From positions 124,001 through 188,000 of the forward strand of contig JBIKIN010000001.1 in assembly GCA_044361595.1 (NCBI GenBank): DNA of 64,000 nucleotides, read 5' to 3'. The position numbers and the translations under genes were made by a program. Origin of the DNA: Pseudopedobacter sp044361595. Its GTDB lineage: Bacteria > Bacteroidota > Bacteroidia > Sphingobacteriales > Sphingobacteriaceae. Positions within the stretch are counted from its first letter, which is position 1. Each line of letters opens with the position of its first letter. Below the pieces are notes generated by a model. The model did no database searches. It worked only from the letters and a program-made list of their open reading frames with translations, and was not told where the DNA came from. This document shows, one piece after another, positions 26,058 to 34,468 of the stretch.

Positions 26058-26213
26058 GATTGTGGTGAAATAATTTGCTGGTTTATTGGTAGCTTAATTA
26101 CGATAATAAAAACTAAATATTTAAAATAAACCTTATTTTTTTTTGATTAAAATAAAACTAATCAAAAAAAACAATTACCTAAAGCCTTAAAATATTAACC
26201 CAAAAAAAATTCT

Positions 26214-26221
26214 TAATTTTC
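26214..26221 (+). promoter_or_regulatory. -7-like box TAATTTTC for the exonuclease gene
   Basis: Differs from TAnnTTTG by the last base and ends four bases before the GTG start at 26226; another probable leaderless start. Confidence 0.35.
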
Positions 26222-26225
26222 GAGT

Positions 26226-26945
26226 GTGAACAAACACATTCTTGTTTTAGATACAGAAACATCGGGTTTACCAAAAAAATGGGATGTTCCTTATGATACT
26301 AAAAATAATTGGCCCCATGTTTTACAAATAGCTTGGCTTATTTTTGATCTAGAGGGAAACTTGATTAAAAAAGAAAATCATTATTTAAAGCCTACTGATT
26401 TTAAGATTACCAAAGCGTCTTTTAAAATCCATCAACTCAGTTTAAACTTTTTAAACCACCGTGGTAAAGACCCCAAATTGGTTCTTAAAAAACTGATTGC
26501 CGATTTAGAAAAATACAATCCCTTAATGGTAGGCCATTTTGTAGAGCTAGACTATCACATGGTAGCGGCCGAACTTTTTCGCGTAAATATGGATTATCCA
26601 TTAGCAAAAATTCCACTGTTTTGCACTCTAAAAGCTAGTGCTCCTTATGTTAAAAACCCAAATTTCGAATACTTAAAATTAAATAGATTTTATAAAACGC
26701 TATTTAACAAACGTCCAGAAAAATTACACGATGCTTTGGCTGATGCTCAGCTTACCTCAGAAATATTTTTTCACCTGTTAAACAAGAACGAAATTGATGA
26801 CGAGGTGATCAAAAAACAAAAAAACATCAACATTAAAGAAGAAAACAAGGTGAAGCAGAAATACAGGCTTCAAATACCTATCATCATCATAACGGCATTA
26901 GTTTTGGTCATCATCATTTTAAATTGGCTACTCCATGGAAAATAA
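26226..26945 (+). CDS. DEDDh 3'-5' exonuclease with C-terminal membrane anchor
   Basis: A 239-residue protein. Exonuclease domain over residues 1-185 with LDTETSGLP (DxE), GHFVELDYHMVAAELF (Asp), and LHDALADAQLTSEIF (HxxxxD): all four acidic residues and His of the DnaQ/PolC proofreading family are present. A linker of charged residues (about 195-215) is followed by a hydrophobic segment IPIIIITALVLVIIILNWLL, so the nuclease is probably tethered on the cytoplasmic side. Start GTG. The C-terminus overlaps the next gene by 11 bases. A membrane tail is unusual for this family. Confidence 0.85.
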   Translation: MNKHILVLDTETSGLPKKWDVPYDTKNNWPHVLQIAWLIFDLEGNLIKKENHYLKPTDFKITKASFKIHQLSLNFLNHRGKDPKLVLKKLIADLEKYNPLMVGHFVELDYHMVAAELFRVNMDYPLAKIPLFCTLKASAPYVKNPNFEYLKLNRFYKTLFNKRPEKLHDALADAQLTSEIFFHLLNKNEIDDEVIKKQKNINIKEENKVKQKYRLQIPIIIITALVLVIIILNWLLHGK

Positions 26946-28842
26946 ACTCGACTTCTTAAAATCAATAGTCCCATTTAACCTATTGTCCGACGATATTTTA
27001 CTAGGCATATTAGATGTTGTAGAAGAAATAAGCTACAACAAAGAAACCTTAATTTACCAGCAAGAAGCAACAAAAATGAAAGGTGTTGACTTGATTGTTG
27101 AAGGCGAATATGAATCTTTTTTTTACGATTCTAATAACCATAAAAGAGATTTAGAAATATTAAAACCTGGCCAAAGCTATGGCGGTATTTCAGTGTTGTT
27201 AAACAGAAAAAAATCTTTAAAAACGGTTATAGCCCAAAAAGGATCTAAAGCCTATTTCTTGCCCCGTAAGCATTTCAGAAACCTTTGCGCTACTTACGAT
27301 TTCTTTTTCCAGCACTACACCACAGATTTTGGTCAGCGGATGCTGAACGAAGAATTTGCCCATTTCTACAAAAAACCCAGCAGTTTTGACGAGAGTTACA
27401 TCGCATCAGAACAATTATACTCCCGTAAAATATCAGCAATTAGCTACCGCGAAATTGTAAAATGCAATTTTGAAACACCAATTTTTGAGGCCGCAAAATT
27501 GATGTCTAAACAAAAAGTAAGCTGCTTATTCATCACCAACCAAGCACATCAAATAACAGGTTTTGTAACCGATATTACCCTACGAGACCAAGTGATAGCC
27601 AAACAGGTCGATTCTGCCCTACCCATTGCACAAGTAATGGATAGCAACATCGTCACCATTAGTAAAAACGCTTACATCTACGAGGCTATCTTGATGATGT
27701 TCAGGACAAAAACCCGTTACCTTTTAGTAGAAAACGAAGGCGAATTTGAAGGTTTTTTAAGCCGAAACCGATTATTAAGCGAGCAAGCACAATCGCCATT
27801 GGTTTTCATCCAATCGGTAAAATTAGCGCTCAGCACCAAAGAATTAAAAGCCAAATGGGAACGCGTACCCACCATAGTTGCCCAATTGCTAAGCCGCGGT
27901 GTACATGCCGAAATTGTAAACCAAGTGATCACCACCATTGCCGATACCATTTCGCAAAAAGTAATAGAAGAAGTCATTAGCGAAATTGGCCCCGCTCCTG
28001 CCGCATTTGTTTTTATAGTTTTAGGTAGCGAAGGCAGAAAAGAACAAACCCTTAAAACCGACCAAGACAATGGCATTATTTACGAAGATAAAGCCAACGA
28101 GCAGCGAGAATTGGTAAGAACCTATTTCTTAGATTTTGCCACAAGGGTATCAGACAAATTAAACGAAATTGGCTTTGTGTATTGCACTGGCGATTTTATG
28201 GCCAAAAACCCCAAATGGACACACTCCCTTTCGCATTGGAAAAAGAACTACAAAGAGTGGATGGAAGACGCCCTGCCAGAGTCGGCTATTAAATTTTCTA
28301 CTTTTTTTGATTGCCGAGCCATTTATGGCGATACCACCATCATTGATGAATTGAGCCAATTTGTTGATGAAGAACTGGAACAACCAAACGAAAAATTCTT
28401 CGCATTTATGGCCAAAAACGCTTTACAATACGAACCACCACTCACTTTTTTCAAAAACATTAAAACAGAAAAAATTGAAGAAAAAGAAGTGTTCGACATT
28501 AAAAACGCCATGACCCCTATTGTAGATTTGGTGCGTGTTTACGCACTACAAAACCATATTTTTAAGAAAGAAAACACTGGCGAACGCTTAAAAGCTTTAA
28601 GAGATTTAGGCGTATTTAAGGAACACGAGTTTCATGAGTTAATGCAGTCGTACTACTATTTAATGGGCCTCCGTTTACGCAGACAAGCAGCAAACATCAT
28701 AGACAATAAAGCAGCGCCTACTAATTACATCCACCTCGACTCGTTGACTAAAATAGAACAGGTTACCCTCAAAGAAATCTTCAAAACCATAGTCAATTTT
28801 CAGGCTGGTATAAGAATTAAGTTTACCGGAAATTTATTGTAA
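26935..28842 (+). CDS. cNMP-binding / CBS / DUF294 nucleotidyltransferase-like signalling protein
   Basis: A 635-residue cytoplasmic protein. Domains in order: cyclic-nucleotide-binding-like (about 10-130), CBS pair (about 170-285), a DUF294 nucleotidyltransferase domain with FIVLGSEGRKEQTLKTDQDN (GSxxR and DxD) near residues 360-380, and DUF294_C to the end. It resembles GlnD-like sensors without the HD part. In many bacteria this gene is coupled to a DnaQ-type exonuclease gene, as here (11-base overlap). Ligands and targets are unknown. Confidence 0.88.
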   Translation: MENKLDFLKSIVPFNLLSDDILLGILDVVEEISYNKETLIYQQEATKMKGVDLIVEGEYESFFYDSNNHKRDLEILKPGQSYGGISVLLNRKKSLKTVIAQKGSKAYFLPRKHFRNLCATYDFFFQHYTTDFGQRMLNEEFAHFYKKPSSFDESYIASEQLYSRKISAISYREIVKCNFETPIFEAAKLMSKQKVSCLFITNQAHQITGFVTDITLRDQVIAKQVDSALPIAQVMDSNIVTISKNAYIYEAILMMFRTKTRYLLVENEGEFEGFLSRNRLLSEQAQSPLVFIQSVKLALSTKELKAKWERVPTIVAQLLSRGVHAEIVNQVITTIADTISQKVIEEVISEIGPAPAAFVFIVLGSEGRKEQTLKTDQDNGIIYEDKANEQRELVRTYFLDFATRVSDKLNEIGFVYCTGDFMAKNPKWTHSLSHWKKNYKEWMEDALPESAIKFSTFFDCRAIYGDTTIIDELSQFVDEELEQPNEKFFAFMAKNALQYEPPLTFFKNIKTEKIEEKEVFDIKNAMTPIVDLVRVYALQNHIFKKENTGERLKALRDLGVFKEHEFHELMQSYYYLMGLRLRRQAANIIDNKAAPTNYIHLDSLTKIEQVTLKEIFKTIVNFQAGIRIKFTGNLL

Positions 28843-29120
28843 AAGATTTTAAATGATTTGGGCGGCTTAACAGGCTTTTCAGGGGTTCCGTTTGCTTTCC
28901 AAAAAAAGCAAACCGTTCGCTTCGCTCCCGCCCTTTCAATCCTTGCCGCTGGGCTGGGTGGTTGATTTAATGGTATGCTGTTTTTAATATTTAGTAAAAA
29001 AAGATATGTTTGGGAGGGAAACTGATATTAATCAGACTATACATCTAGTTTTAAATGTTTGATTTTGATATAGTTAGACAAATATACAAGTTAGCTGTAA
29101 GTTTAACACTACAAAATGAA
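28843..29120. other. Non-coding junction with hairpin, left edge of accessory island
   Basis: No gene. A perfect 9-bp hairpin GTTTGCTTT / AAAGCAAAC lies at 28890-28913, followed by a C/G-rich run (28914-28965) unlike its A/T-rich surroundings. The hairpin is of the same kind as that at 7802-7829. It marks the change from core genes to the HEPN genes. Confidence 0.55.
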
Positions 29121-29534
29121 TCAAATAGGCTCGCAAAACTCTTTAATTCTTTTTTGTAATTGCTTTGCTTTGTTAGAAACATCTCTTTCAACTTTATAAT
29201 CGACATATCTAGCAGTGTGGCATAAATCAAATAAACTTGAATATTCGTAAGCTATTTCACCTGCATTATTTTCAACTAATTCATTTAGAACTTTATGTGC
29301 TGATATGCCATATTTCTGATTTGTACAATACTGCTCGAAATTTTGAATTTTAAAAGAAGTTTTTGAATTAGAGGCTTTTAAAGTTATTGGAAACAAATAG
29401 TATTTCAGATAATGTAGAGAAGAATAAAAACATATTGTAACAACCCAATCTAAAAAATCAGGCTTTTTATCCATATACTTTATGGCTGAATCATTATGTC
29501 TAGCATGCTCGAGGCAATTATCATTCTTGACCAT
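29121..29534 (-). CDS. HEPN-like helical protein
   Basis: A 137-residue all-helical protein (start ATG at 29534). The pattern CLEHARHNDSAIKYM, DFLDWVVTICFYSSLHYLKYYLF and, after a His in SAHKVLNELVEN, YEYSSLFDLCHTARYVDYKV is that of HEPN-like families that occur with mobile and defence genes. The canonical RNxxxH motif is not present in exact form, so activity is uncertain. It overlaps the upstream gene by 14 bases (translational coupling), giving a two-gene module similar in shape to toxin-antitoxin pairs. Confidence 0.55.
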   Translation of the reverse strand: MVKNDNCLEHARHNDSAIKYMDKKPDFLDWVVTICFYSSLHYLKYYLFPITLKASNSKTSFKIQNFEQYCTNQKYGISAHKVLNELVENNAGEIAYEYSSLFDLCHTARYVDYKVERDVSNKAKQLQKRIKEFCEPI

Positions 29535-29991
29535 ACCCAAATACGAAACCGTCTGAATTAATTAGTTCGATATTTAAATTTTCTGAACTAGGCATGAATT
29601 TAAAATCAATTCTAAAAGAATCGCAATTGAAATCTTTTTTTATACTAAAAGATTTTTTATAAACTTCTTTTAAATTATCAGTAAAATAAGATTCTCTGTC
29701 AACGATAAAAAGAGTTTCAAAATGTTCAACATTGTCAATTTTTAAAAGCGCCCTTTTAATTTTCACTTTGTAATCTTCAAATGCTGTGTGAAAAATCGTC
29801 TCTGACAAAGTTGTCGCTTTGCTTAAATTTGTTTTAATTTTCTCTTCGAATTCGTCAGCGTCTTTTTTCTTTTGATACTCCTCTCCTCTTTCAAAAGCTC
29901 TGAATAACTCTTTCTCTAGATTATCTCCAGTCCAATTTTTTGGAACGGAATCCATTACATGTTTAGTTCTTTCTTTTATAGCGGTCGCCAT
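29521..29991 (-). CDS. Hypothetical partner of the HEPN-like protein
   Basis: A 156-residue soluble, charged protein that I do not recognise. Its first 65 residues are helical and rich in Lys/Glu (KELFRAFERGEEYQKKKDAD); the rest has short strands (HFETLFIVDRESYFTD, FRIDFKFMPSSENLNIELIN). No signal peptide or known motif. First gene of the coupled pair; the 14-base overlap with the HEPN-like gene suggests they act together. Confidence 0.45.
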   Translation of the reverse strand: MATAIKERTKHVMDSVPKNWTGDNLEKELFRAFERGEEYQKKKDADEFEEKIKTNLSKATTLSETIFHTAFEDYKVKIKRALLKIDNVEHFETLFIVDRESYFTDNLKEVYKKSFSIKKDFNCDSFRIDFKFMPSSENLNIELINSDGFVFGYGQE

Positions 29992-30488
29992 ATTATAATT
30001 ACACCATCAAGGGTTAGCAAAGGTAATGAAATTTAACAATAAATTTTAATGAATAAAAAGTCTAAAAAATGCAATTTAAATTATTGGTTTATTAAATGAT
30101 TACTTAATATCTTAGAAACAATTATAATACCGATTAACAAGAAATACAAATTTAATTCACTATTAGATAAAAAAACCTACAGCTAAACACAAATTTGTAT
30201 TATAATGGCTGACGTGATTTTACTCACTGTGTTCTAATTAATTTAGTTTTTACTTTTACCGAAATAAGTATAATAATGCCCTTCCTATCCTTGCCGCAGT
30301 AAGAAGTTTGATGTTTGATTATGCTATTACGGGAACCCGTAAGGTTTTGGTGTTTTTTATTTTTAGGTTTAATGATATATTTGAGAATGAAAAACATAAA
30401 ACTGCCACAAAAAAAGCAAATTAGATGATAAATGGTGGTTCTATTGCGAACTATATAAGTAATTCGAAATTTTAAAAAGAACAAACCA
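29992..30488. other. Non-coding A/T-rich stretch
   Basis: No supported gene. It is the divergent region between the coupled HEPN pair and the next HEPN gene. A near-perfect palindrome TTACGGG AA CCCGTAA lies at about 30327-30342. Promoters for both flanking units must be here, but no exact TAnnTTTG box stood out. Confidence 0.4.
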
Positions 30489-31712
30489 ATGACATTAATT
30501 GACAGATATCAAAAAGTCACCATTGAAGAGGTTGAAGAAAGTAAGATCCATTTAAGAAACTTATGGAATGATGATAGCTTTTTATTACGTTTTGACAAAA
30601 CAGACGACTTAAATTTTTTAAATGAACTGTATTTCCCCGAAGAATTAATGGCAATCTATTCTTTAACTAATGGATTCATTGAAGTTTTTGCCTATCCTCT
30701 TGACCCAGAGGACGTTATAATTAAAAGAGCTTTTAACTTTAACTATAAGGGAAAAGAATTTAAATGTAGCTGGAAAACGCCGACAAATTCTTTTGAAAAG
30801 ATAGCGAATGCGTTTAGAGAAGAAAAGGAAGAGAGCCGTACATATTATAGAAATTTAAGAACTTTCAGAGATTTTTATAAAAGGAAAGAACTTCCAAAAT
30901 TTATGTCCAAATATTATGAGGACAAAGAACCGTTTAATTTTTTCATTGAAGGAGACTTTAGTGTTATTAAAGAAGAGATAGTTAATTTCTGCAAAGTTTT
31001 AAACTTTTATATGTCTTACTTTGACAGAGAAACTCCAAGCATTCAAATTTTTACAAAAACCTATAAAAAAGAGAACTTTAATCTACCTTGCTATTCTCTA
31101 TTTGACAACTTTCCAGAGACGATAAACGCGACCGAAATTGACAGTATTTTATTAGACATTATAAGTGTTGCTAATACTTCAAGTGACAATAGACTAAGTT
31201 TCATTTTTTATTACCAAATTTTAGAATATGCTTCTTACTATTTCTTAAAATCGGACATCAAGTATAGATTAATAACATTACTTAAAAAACCCGACATTTC
31301 TTTTAAATCAGAGGAATACAGCAAGACAATTATTGAAGAATTCAAGAACCATTTTAAGAATAATGATGATAAAGCAAAACTTGATATTCTTATTTCAGAA
31401 CATATTACATTAAACGATATTAAAATTGAACTTGAGAAGAACATAGATTACTTCAGTCGTAAGATTGAATTTGAAGGGGGATTTTGTCTTGACCCAATAA
31501 TGAAAAATGATTTGAAAGGAATAGCTCAACTCCCTGAAAACACAATAAAAGCTATAAAAGAAAATATCGTAAATATTAGAAATAGTTTAGTGCATTTGCG
31601 AGAGTCAAGAGAAAATAAAGTTATACTTCCAACGGAGAAAAATCACGATTTACTGACACCTTACCTTTACATTCTAAGGAGAATTTCGGAAAAGATTGTA
31701 ATAGACAGATGA
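30489..31712 (+). CDS. HEPN-domain protein with RNxxxH motif
   Basis: A 407-residue soluble protein. The long N-terminal part (1-210) is of unknown fold. The C-terminal part (about 220-400) is helical and ends with IRNSLVHLRESREN, where RNSLVH at residues 364-369 is the Rx4H signature of HEPN RNases, as in ApeA-like and other abortive-infection proteins. No membrane segment or signal. It is followed by the unusual 31713-31879 segment, and the nuclease operon on the same strand. Function as an RNase in defence is inference from the motif. Confidence 0.6.
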   Translation: MTLIDRYQKVTIEEVEESKIHLRNLWNDDSFLLRFDKTDDLNFLNELYFPEELMAIYSLTNGFIEVFAYPLDPEDVIIKRAFNFNYKGKEFKCSWKTPTNSFEKIANAFREEKEESRTYYRNLRTFRDFYKRKELPKFMSKYYEDKEPFNFFIEGDFSVIKEEIVNFCKVLNFYMSYFDRETPSIQIFTKTYKKENFNLPCYSLFDNFPETINATEIDSILLDIISVANTSSDNRLSFIFYYQILEYASYYFLKSDIKYRLITLLKKPDISFKSEEYSKTIIEEFKNHFKNNDDKAKLDILISEHITLNDIKIELEKNIDYFSRKIEFEGGFCLDPIMKNDLKGIAQLPENTIKAIKENIVNIRNSLVHLRESRENKVILPTEKNHDLLTPYLYILRRISEKIVIDR

Positions 31713-31879
31713 TAAACACTTTGTATAACAGAATCTACCCTAATATTGTGGTTTAGTGGTTAAAATCAAGCTTTGTGCTTACATCAAAGTTTGTGCTTGG
31801 TTTAACATGGACGTACTTCGAAATCCGCTTCTTGGCCAAGCGACAAAACGGTGGTGGTAATGATAGAACAACAAAATCG
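31713..31879. repeat. Cassette-junction-like sequence with near-palindromic core
   Basis: Non-coding segment between two accessory genes. It contains TTTGTGCTT twice, an inverted pair AAATCAAGC / GCTTGGTTT with one mismatch, and the perfect palindrome CTTGGCCAAG. The order GTATAACAG ... GGTTTAACATGG ... AAATCCGC ... GGCCAAGCGACAAAACG resembles a dispersed sequence that I recall between mobile genes in Bacteroidota. Its exact identity is not certain; it could be an attachment-type site or a decayed repeat. Confidence 0.4.
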
Positions 31880-32437
31880 ATGAAACATATAATAACATGT
31901 GTATTATTATTAATGAATTTAATGTGCTTTGGAGCAACGACCAAAGTGACTAGGGTAATTGATGGAGACACTTTTGAAACTGAGACTGGGGAAAAGGTAA
32001 GGCTAATCGGCATAAATGCCCCTGAAATTTCTGACATATATGGATATGAAGCAAAACAACATCTTACAGACTTGATAAATGGAAAGATAATTAATTTGGA
32101 AATTGATAATATTTCAAACGACCGAGACCGCTACTCACGTCTGTTAAGGTATGTGATTCTCGACGGCAAAGACATAAATAAGTTGATGATTTCAGACGGA
32201 TTTGCTTTTGCCTATTTGAAATATAATTTTGAAAAATCTTCTGTTTATAAACAAGCTCAACTACTCGCGACTCAAAATAATAAAGGAATCTGGGGTAATG
32301 GCAACAATGCGATAGAAACAGAACAACAATTGGTAAAAGAAAATGATTCTCGTCTCAGTTTTACAAAAGAGTTTTTTATTATTTCAATCGTAGCTCTCTT
32401 ATTATTGCTTGGTTTTTACTACTACTTTAAAAAATAA
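31880..32437 (+). CDS. Membrane-anchored staphylococcal-type nuclease
   Basis: A 185-residue protein of the SNase fold. I start at ATG 31880 (MKHIITCVLLLMNLMCFGA), a signal peptide, because the frame upstream runs through the repeat-like segment. Catalytic and metal residues: Asp27/Asp29 in VIDGDTFE, Arg40 and Glu48 in VRLIGINAPE, and Arg86 in DRYSRLL. The usual metal Asp of DxPE is Asn45. A hydrophobic segment near residues 157-178 would anchor the C-terminus, leaving the nuclease outside the inner membrane. It overlaps the next gene by one base: first of three coupled genes. Confidence 0.8.
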   Translation: MKHIITCVLLLMNLMCFGATTKVTRVIDGDTFETETGEKVRLIGINAPEISDIYGYEAKQHLTDLINGKIINLEIDNISNDRDRYSRLLRYVILDGKDINKLMISDGFAFAYLKYNFEKSSVYKQAQLLATQNNKGIWGNGNNAIETEQQLVKENDSRLSFTKEFFIISIVALLLLLGFYYYFKK

Positions 32438-33633
32438 TGGGATATTCTTTCACATTCAGGTTTTCTGAAAAAGACATAAATTTTAGTCCTCGTTCAGGCC
32501 GTTTTTTTAATTATAATAATTTTTTAATCAATGAATTTTTTAATTCAACTGATGAAGAGGTGATTGTTATTATGAAGGATTATCGGAAAAAATTTGGACT
32601 TTCTGCATATAAGTATGTAATGAAGAATTACTTTTTTGATTGGCGGCGTGGTAACAGAAGTCTATCAAATGTTCAAGAAGAGAGAATACGTTCAATAATG
32701 CCGGGTCATCTAAATGAAAAAGCTAAAAACACCCTAAGTGCGATTAAGGAAGAAGCAAAATATCAGTTAGGTCATGAAGAGGTTATTTACGGAATTAAGA
32801 AAACTGTACAATCTTATTTTCAAAACCAGCAAAACATATATTCTAAAGAAAAAATTCAGACAGATACTGACATCCAGAATGTCTTTCATAAAGAGATTAA
32901 GCGAGCAGATAACCTAAGTCTAGTTGGTTCATTCTATGTTCTTGATGAAACCGAAAAAGATGAAGTTCTTAAAATTTCAAAATACATTGTTTTTGTAAAG
33001 TTACAAAACCAATTTGACCAAATAGAAAAAGATTTTAACACGTTTATCCCATACATAAAGATAATTACTAGGGGTATATTTTCGGCCTCTTTCTTTATAA
33101 CTACTTTTAACATAAATATAGACTTAACTAAAATTATATTTCAAAAAATCAAAGTTCCTACTGTTTTAATTGACGCTATTATTGCTAATAGCCAATTTAA
33201 AGAGTTTTCAGATAAATATTTAGCTAACGAACTTGTCACTATAAACACGGAAGCAAATAAAGCTGTTTCAAATTCGTTTTTAAATACACATGATTTACAA
33301 CTATTTTTTAATCATTATGACGAACTTTTACTTTCCGATAGCGAAGTTGATATGAAATCTTTATTTAAAGGAGAAAGTGGTTGTTTGAATATTCAAATCA
33401 ATATTAAGCCTTTAAAGATGCTAAAAACATCTATTGCAAAATCAATAAGTAAGATTTTGATTTACACAATAATTGTTTCGGGCATGGTATTGGCCACAAT
33501 AAGAAATGAATGGTTGGCTACCTTATATATTGGAGGTGTATTTTTATTTGGACTATATTATACATTAGTAAACGAAGAAATTAAACTTATAAAACATTTT
33601 AAAACAGAAATCAAACAATATGGATACCAATAA
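32437..33633 (+). CDS. Unknown protein with C-terminal membrane hairpin, nuclease partner
   Basis: A 398-residue protein that I cannot assign. It has no signal peptide; residues 1-335 are charged, soluble and mainly helical in look (YSFTFRFSEKDINFSP at the start). Two membrane helices at about 339-357 and 361-379 are followed by a short charged tail, so the large domain is probably cytoplasmic. It is coupled on both sides: 1-base overlap with the nuclease gene (shared A of TAATG) and 14-base overlap with the next gene. That suggests one complex. Confidence 0.55.
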   Translation: MGYSFTFRFSEKDINFSPRSGRFFNYNNFLINEFFNSTDEEVIVIMKDYRKKFGLSAYKYVMKNYFFDWRRGNRSLSNVQEERIRSIMPGHLNEKAKNTLSAIKEEAKYQLGHEEVIYGIKKTVQSYFQNQQNIYSKEKIQTDTDIQNVFHKEIKRADNLSLVGSFYVLDETEKDEVLKISKYIVFVKLQNQFDQIEKDFNTFIPYIKIITRGIFSASFFITTFNINIDLTKIIFQKIKVPTVLIDAIIANSQFKEFSDKYLANELVTINTEANKAVSNSFLNTHDLQLFFNHYDELLLSDSEVDMKSLFKGESGCLNIQINIKPLKMLKTSIAKSISKILIYTIIVSGMVLATIRNEWLATLYIGGVFLFGLYYTLVNEEIKLIKHFKTEIKQYGYQ

Positions 33634-34000
33634 TCAACAACTTTCTAGGTTAGAGAATGTCAAAATTATCGACATTATAACTAAAATTCCTAATCTTACG
33701 GACAAAGATAGACACGAACTTTCTAAACGTGTTGCTTCTGATGATATAGAAATTCGCAAAGGAGCATTAGAAAAAATCACACAAAGTCAAATTGCACAAA
33801 ACGATCTCATATCAATTATGGGCGAACTATCTGCAATGTCTAAGCAAGGTATGTATGTAAAATCCAAACAGACAATCAAAACGGGTTCTGGTCAGTTTGA
33901 AATTGAAATGAAGGGAGGAGATACTAAGTTGATTATTCCTGTTTTAATAATTGTTGGTGTTGTGGTTATCGCTGCGCTAGTAATAATATTTTGGAAATAA
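33620..34000 (+). CDS. Tail-anchored small protein of the membrane nuclease operon
   Basis: A 126-residue protein of unknown family. Residues 1-100 are soluble and mostly helical (DRHELSKRVASDDIEIRKGA); residues 103-124 form one membrane helix (LIIPVLIIVGVVVIAALVII) with a two-residue tail, a typical C-tail anchor. The soluble part is expected in the cytoplasm. It overlaps the upstream gene by 14 bases and is the last of the three coupled genes. Confidence 0.55.
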   Translation: MDTNNQQLSRLENVKIIDIITKIPNLTDKDRHELSKRVASDDIEIRKGALEKITQSQIAQNDLISIMGELSAMSKQGMYVKSKQTIKTGSGQFEIEMKGGDTKLIIPVLIIVGVVVIAALVIIFWK

Positions 34001-34090
34001 AAATGACGATGAATAAAAGTAAATATATTATTTCAATCGAGTTCCCCCAAAATGGCGCAAGAATGAGGGGCAGGGATAAGCCCCCTAACT

Positions 34091-34137
34091 AGCGCAAGTC
34101 TTAGCGGGCTAGCTTGAGCCAGAGCATGACTTGTGCT
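34091..34137 (+). repeat. Hairpin repeat B
   Basis: Arms AGCGCAAGTC (34091-34100) and GACTTGTGCT (34128-34137), with one G-T wobble on this strand. Just upstream are an extra GGCGCAAG (34054-34061) and a GGGGC...GCCCC hairpin (34067-34085), so the element may be compound. Same family as elements at 4091, 34373 and 34469, with an unrelated centre. Confidence 0.65.
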
Positions 34138-34180
34138 TATTTTAAGATTGAAATCAGAACACCTAAAGAAATAAAGAATT

Positions 34181-34345
34181 ATGGAAACGAAGACTGAAAA
34201 GGATAAAAAGAAATTTGATGCAATAAAAACAATGCGTGAAATCAGAGACAAATTAAGTCTTGAAATAATGAACATGAGTTATGAACAGGAAAGAATCTAT
34301 CTTGACAATATCTTATCTCAAGCTCAAAAGCAAAGTGTAAAATAA
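34181..34345 (+). CDS. 54-residue antitoxin-sized protein
   Basis: A small frame METKTEKDKKKFDAIKTMRE, then IRDKLSLEIMNMSYEQERIY, to residue 54. The pattern (F)D.IK.MREIRDKLS.EI..M...E...Y is one that I have seen in many short proteins of Bacteroidota and Cyanobacteria that look like antitoxins. No toxin gene is evident next to it. It lies between hairpin repeats B and C, both in the same orientation. I think it is real because of the pattern and the intact frame. Confidence 0.5.
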   Translation: METKTEKDKKKFDAIKTMREIRDKLSLEIMNMSYEQERIYLDNILSQAQKQSVK

Positions 34346-34372
34346 CTGCCAAAACGCTAACCCCAAAAAATT

Positions 34373-34414
34373 GCGCAAGTATGCTGCCTTGGCCTTTGTA
34401 AAGGCTACTTGTGC
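34373..34414 (+). repeat. Hairpin repeat C
   Basis: Arms GCGCAAGTA (34373-34381) and TACTTGTGC (34406-34414), with the same single wobble position as the other copies; the centre holds GCCTTtgtaAAGGC. Same orientation as copy B, directly after the 54-residue ORF. Confidence 0.65.
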
Positions 34415-34468
34415 TTATGCTAGTTATTCGTTTCATTTTCATTTTTTATCAATTTGTAATTATCTAAA

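Noticed and set aside
30224..30484. 86-residue minus-strand frame
   Set aside because: Low-complexity A/T-driven composition crossing a palindrome, no ribosome-binding context, no known motif.
34003..34092. 29-residue frame MTMNKSKYIISIEF after the membrane nuclease operon
   Set aside because: Too short, runs into hairpin repeat B; could be a gene remnant but cannot be supported.
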